From Sphingomicrobium sp. (GTDB lineage Bacteria > Pseudomonadota > Alphaproteobacteria > Sphingomonadales > Sphingomonadaceae): a DNA stretch of 5,983 bases. Below are positions 5,549-5,983 of the stretch, piece after piece. The notes beneath the pieces are model-generated. The model did not search any database. It saw only the letters and a list, made by a program, of their open reading frames with translations, and had not been told where the DNA came from. The stretch covers positions 1-5,983 of the forward strand of contig JASLBJ010000241.1 in NCBI GenBank assembly GCA_030146725.1. The letters are read 5' to 3'. Position numbers and translations under genes: made by a program. Numbering within the stretch: position 1 is the first letter of the stretch; each line of letters starts with the position of its first letter.

Positions 5549-5983
5549 TCACCGATCGCCGACTTCGTTCGGGGTCGGGAGGTCGGAAGCAGCCGGAACC
5601 AGGTTGCGGTAGCTGAGCACCGGCCGACGCGCGGCAAGCGTCTCGTCGAGGCGGCGGCGGGGGGCGTGGACGGGTGCGTCCTTGAGGCTCTGGTCCCCTG
5701 CCCGCGCACGCTCCGCGATCGAGCGCAGGGCCGCGATGAACTGGTCGAGGCCGGCCTTGGATTCGGTTTCGGTCGGTTCGACCAGCATTGCGCCGTGGAC
5801 GACCAGCGGGAAGTACATCGTCATCGGGTGGAAGCCCTCGTCGATCAGGCCCTTGGCGAGATCGATCGTCGACAGGTCGCCGGTGAAGCCTTTGTCCGAG
5901 AAGATCGCCTCATGCATGCACGGGCCGCTTGCGGCGAACGGAGCGTCGAGCACGTCCTCGAGGCTGCGCAGGATGTAGTTGGC
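5549..5983 (-). CDS. gcvPB: Glycine decarboxylase P-protein subunit 2, C-terminal part (5' end outside window)
   Basis: This is the C-terminal 144 residues of subunit 2 of the two-subunit glycine dehydrogenase (decarboxylating). With subunit 1 it decarboxylates glycine and passes the aminomethyl group to the lipoyl H-protein of the glycine cleavage system. Recognisable blocks are ANYI at 1-4, CMHEAIFSD at 22-30, TGDLSTIDLAKGLIDEGFHP at 34-53, MYFPLVV at 56-62, and the strongly conserved EPTETESK at 69-76. The pyridoxal-phosphate lysine lies in the missing N-terminal part. The frame runs open to the window edge, so the GTG at 5953 is internal and not the start. The fused single-chain form (gcvP) has the same C-terminal blocks, but the short tail after EPTETESK, ending in DLPTPNEVGDR, fits the split type better. 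I did not see the N-terminus to confirm. Confidence 0.9.
   Translation of the reverse strand, partial: ANYILRSLEDVLDAPFAASGPCMHEAIFSDKGFTGDLSTIDLAKGLIDEGFHPMTMYFPLVVHGAMLVEPTETESKAGLDQFIAALRSIAERARAGDQSLKDAPVHAPRRRLDETLAARRPVLSYRNLVPAASDLPTPNEVGDR

Noticed and set aside
5542..5709. N-terminal extension of the methyltransferase to 5709
   Set aside because: The 56 extra residues overlap gcvPB in another frame and have Arg/Ser/Thr/Pro-rich shadow composition. The family N-terminus begins near 5541.

Overview
This is a GC-rich, densely packed bacterial segment with six protein genes, plus one doubtful 6-codon upstream ORF. I infer an alphaproteobacterium, most likely a sphingomonad. The reasons are the glk-eda pairing of the Entner-Doudoroff pathway, a Spinster-type MFS carrier, PilZ-only proteins, a split-type glycine decarboxylase subunit followed by a DUF938 methyltransferase, and the overall base composition. 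This comes from reading the sequence, not from a database match.

Left part (1-2413, + strand): the 3' part of a glucokinase gene overlaps eda (KDPG aldolase) by ATGA. After 44 bp comes a GTG-started Spinster-like MFS transporter with a good ribosome binding site. The first two make glucose 6-phosphate and cleave KDPG, so the block looks like the end of a sugar-catabolism operon. The transporter's substrate cannot be read from sequence.

Middle (2410-4391): a minus-strand gene for an exported, internally duplicated retropepsin-like aspartic protease (two DTG active-site motifs) converges on the MFS gene so tightly that one palindromic CTAG holds both stop codons. Divergent from it is a + strand gene for a protein with two PilZ domains. 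Its leader is the oddest part of the window: a GC-rich hairpin, then a 17-bp tandem duplication that copied both the Shine-Dalgarno and the start codon. This leaves a 6-codon ORF whose stop overlaps the GTG start of the real gene. The N-terminal linker of that gene is built from an 18-bp in-frame repeat.

Right part (4392-5983, minus strand): read in transcription order, the 3' part of gcvPB (glycine cleavage system P-protein subunit 2) is followed 7 nt later by a DUF938 SAM-dependent methyltransferase. A short PilZ protein with an intact c-di-GMP motif follows after 35 nt and converges on the double-PilZ gene. The 104-bp convergent gap holds several dyad symmetries but no T-tracted terminator.

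No tRNA, rRNA, CRISPR array, insertion sequence or phage gene was seen. I see no strong case for a wholly new system. The best leads are the duplicated translation start, the coding minisatellite, and the contrast between degenerate and canonical PilZ motifs in neighbouring genes.
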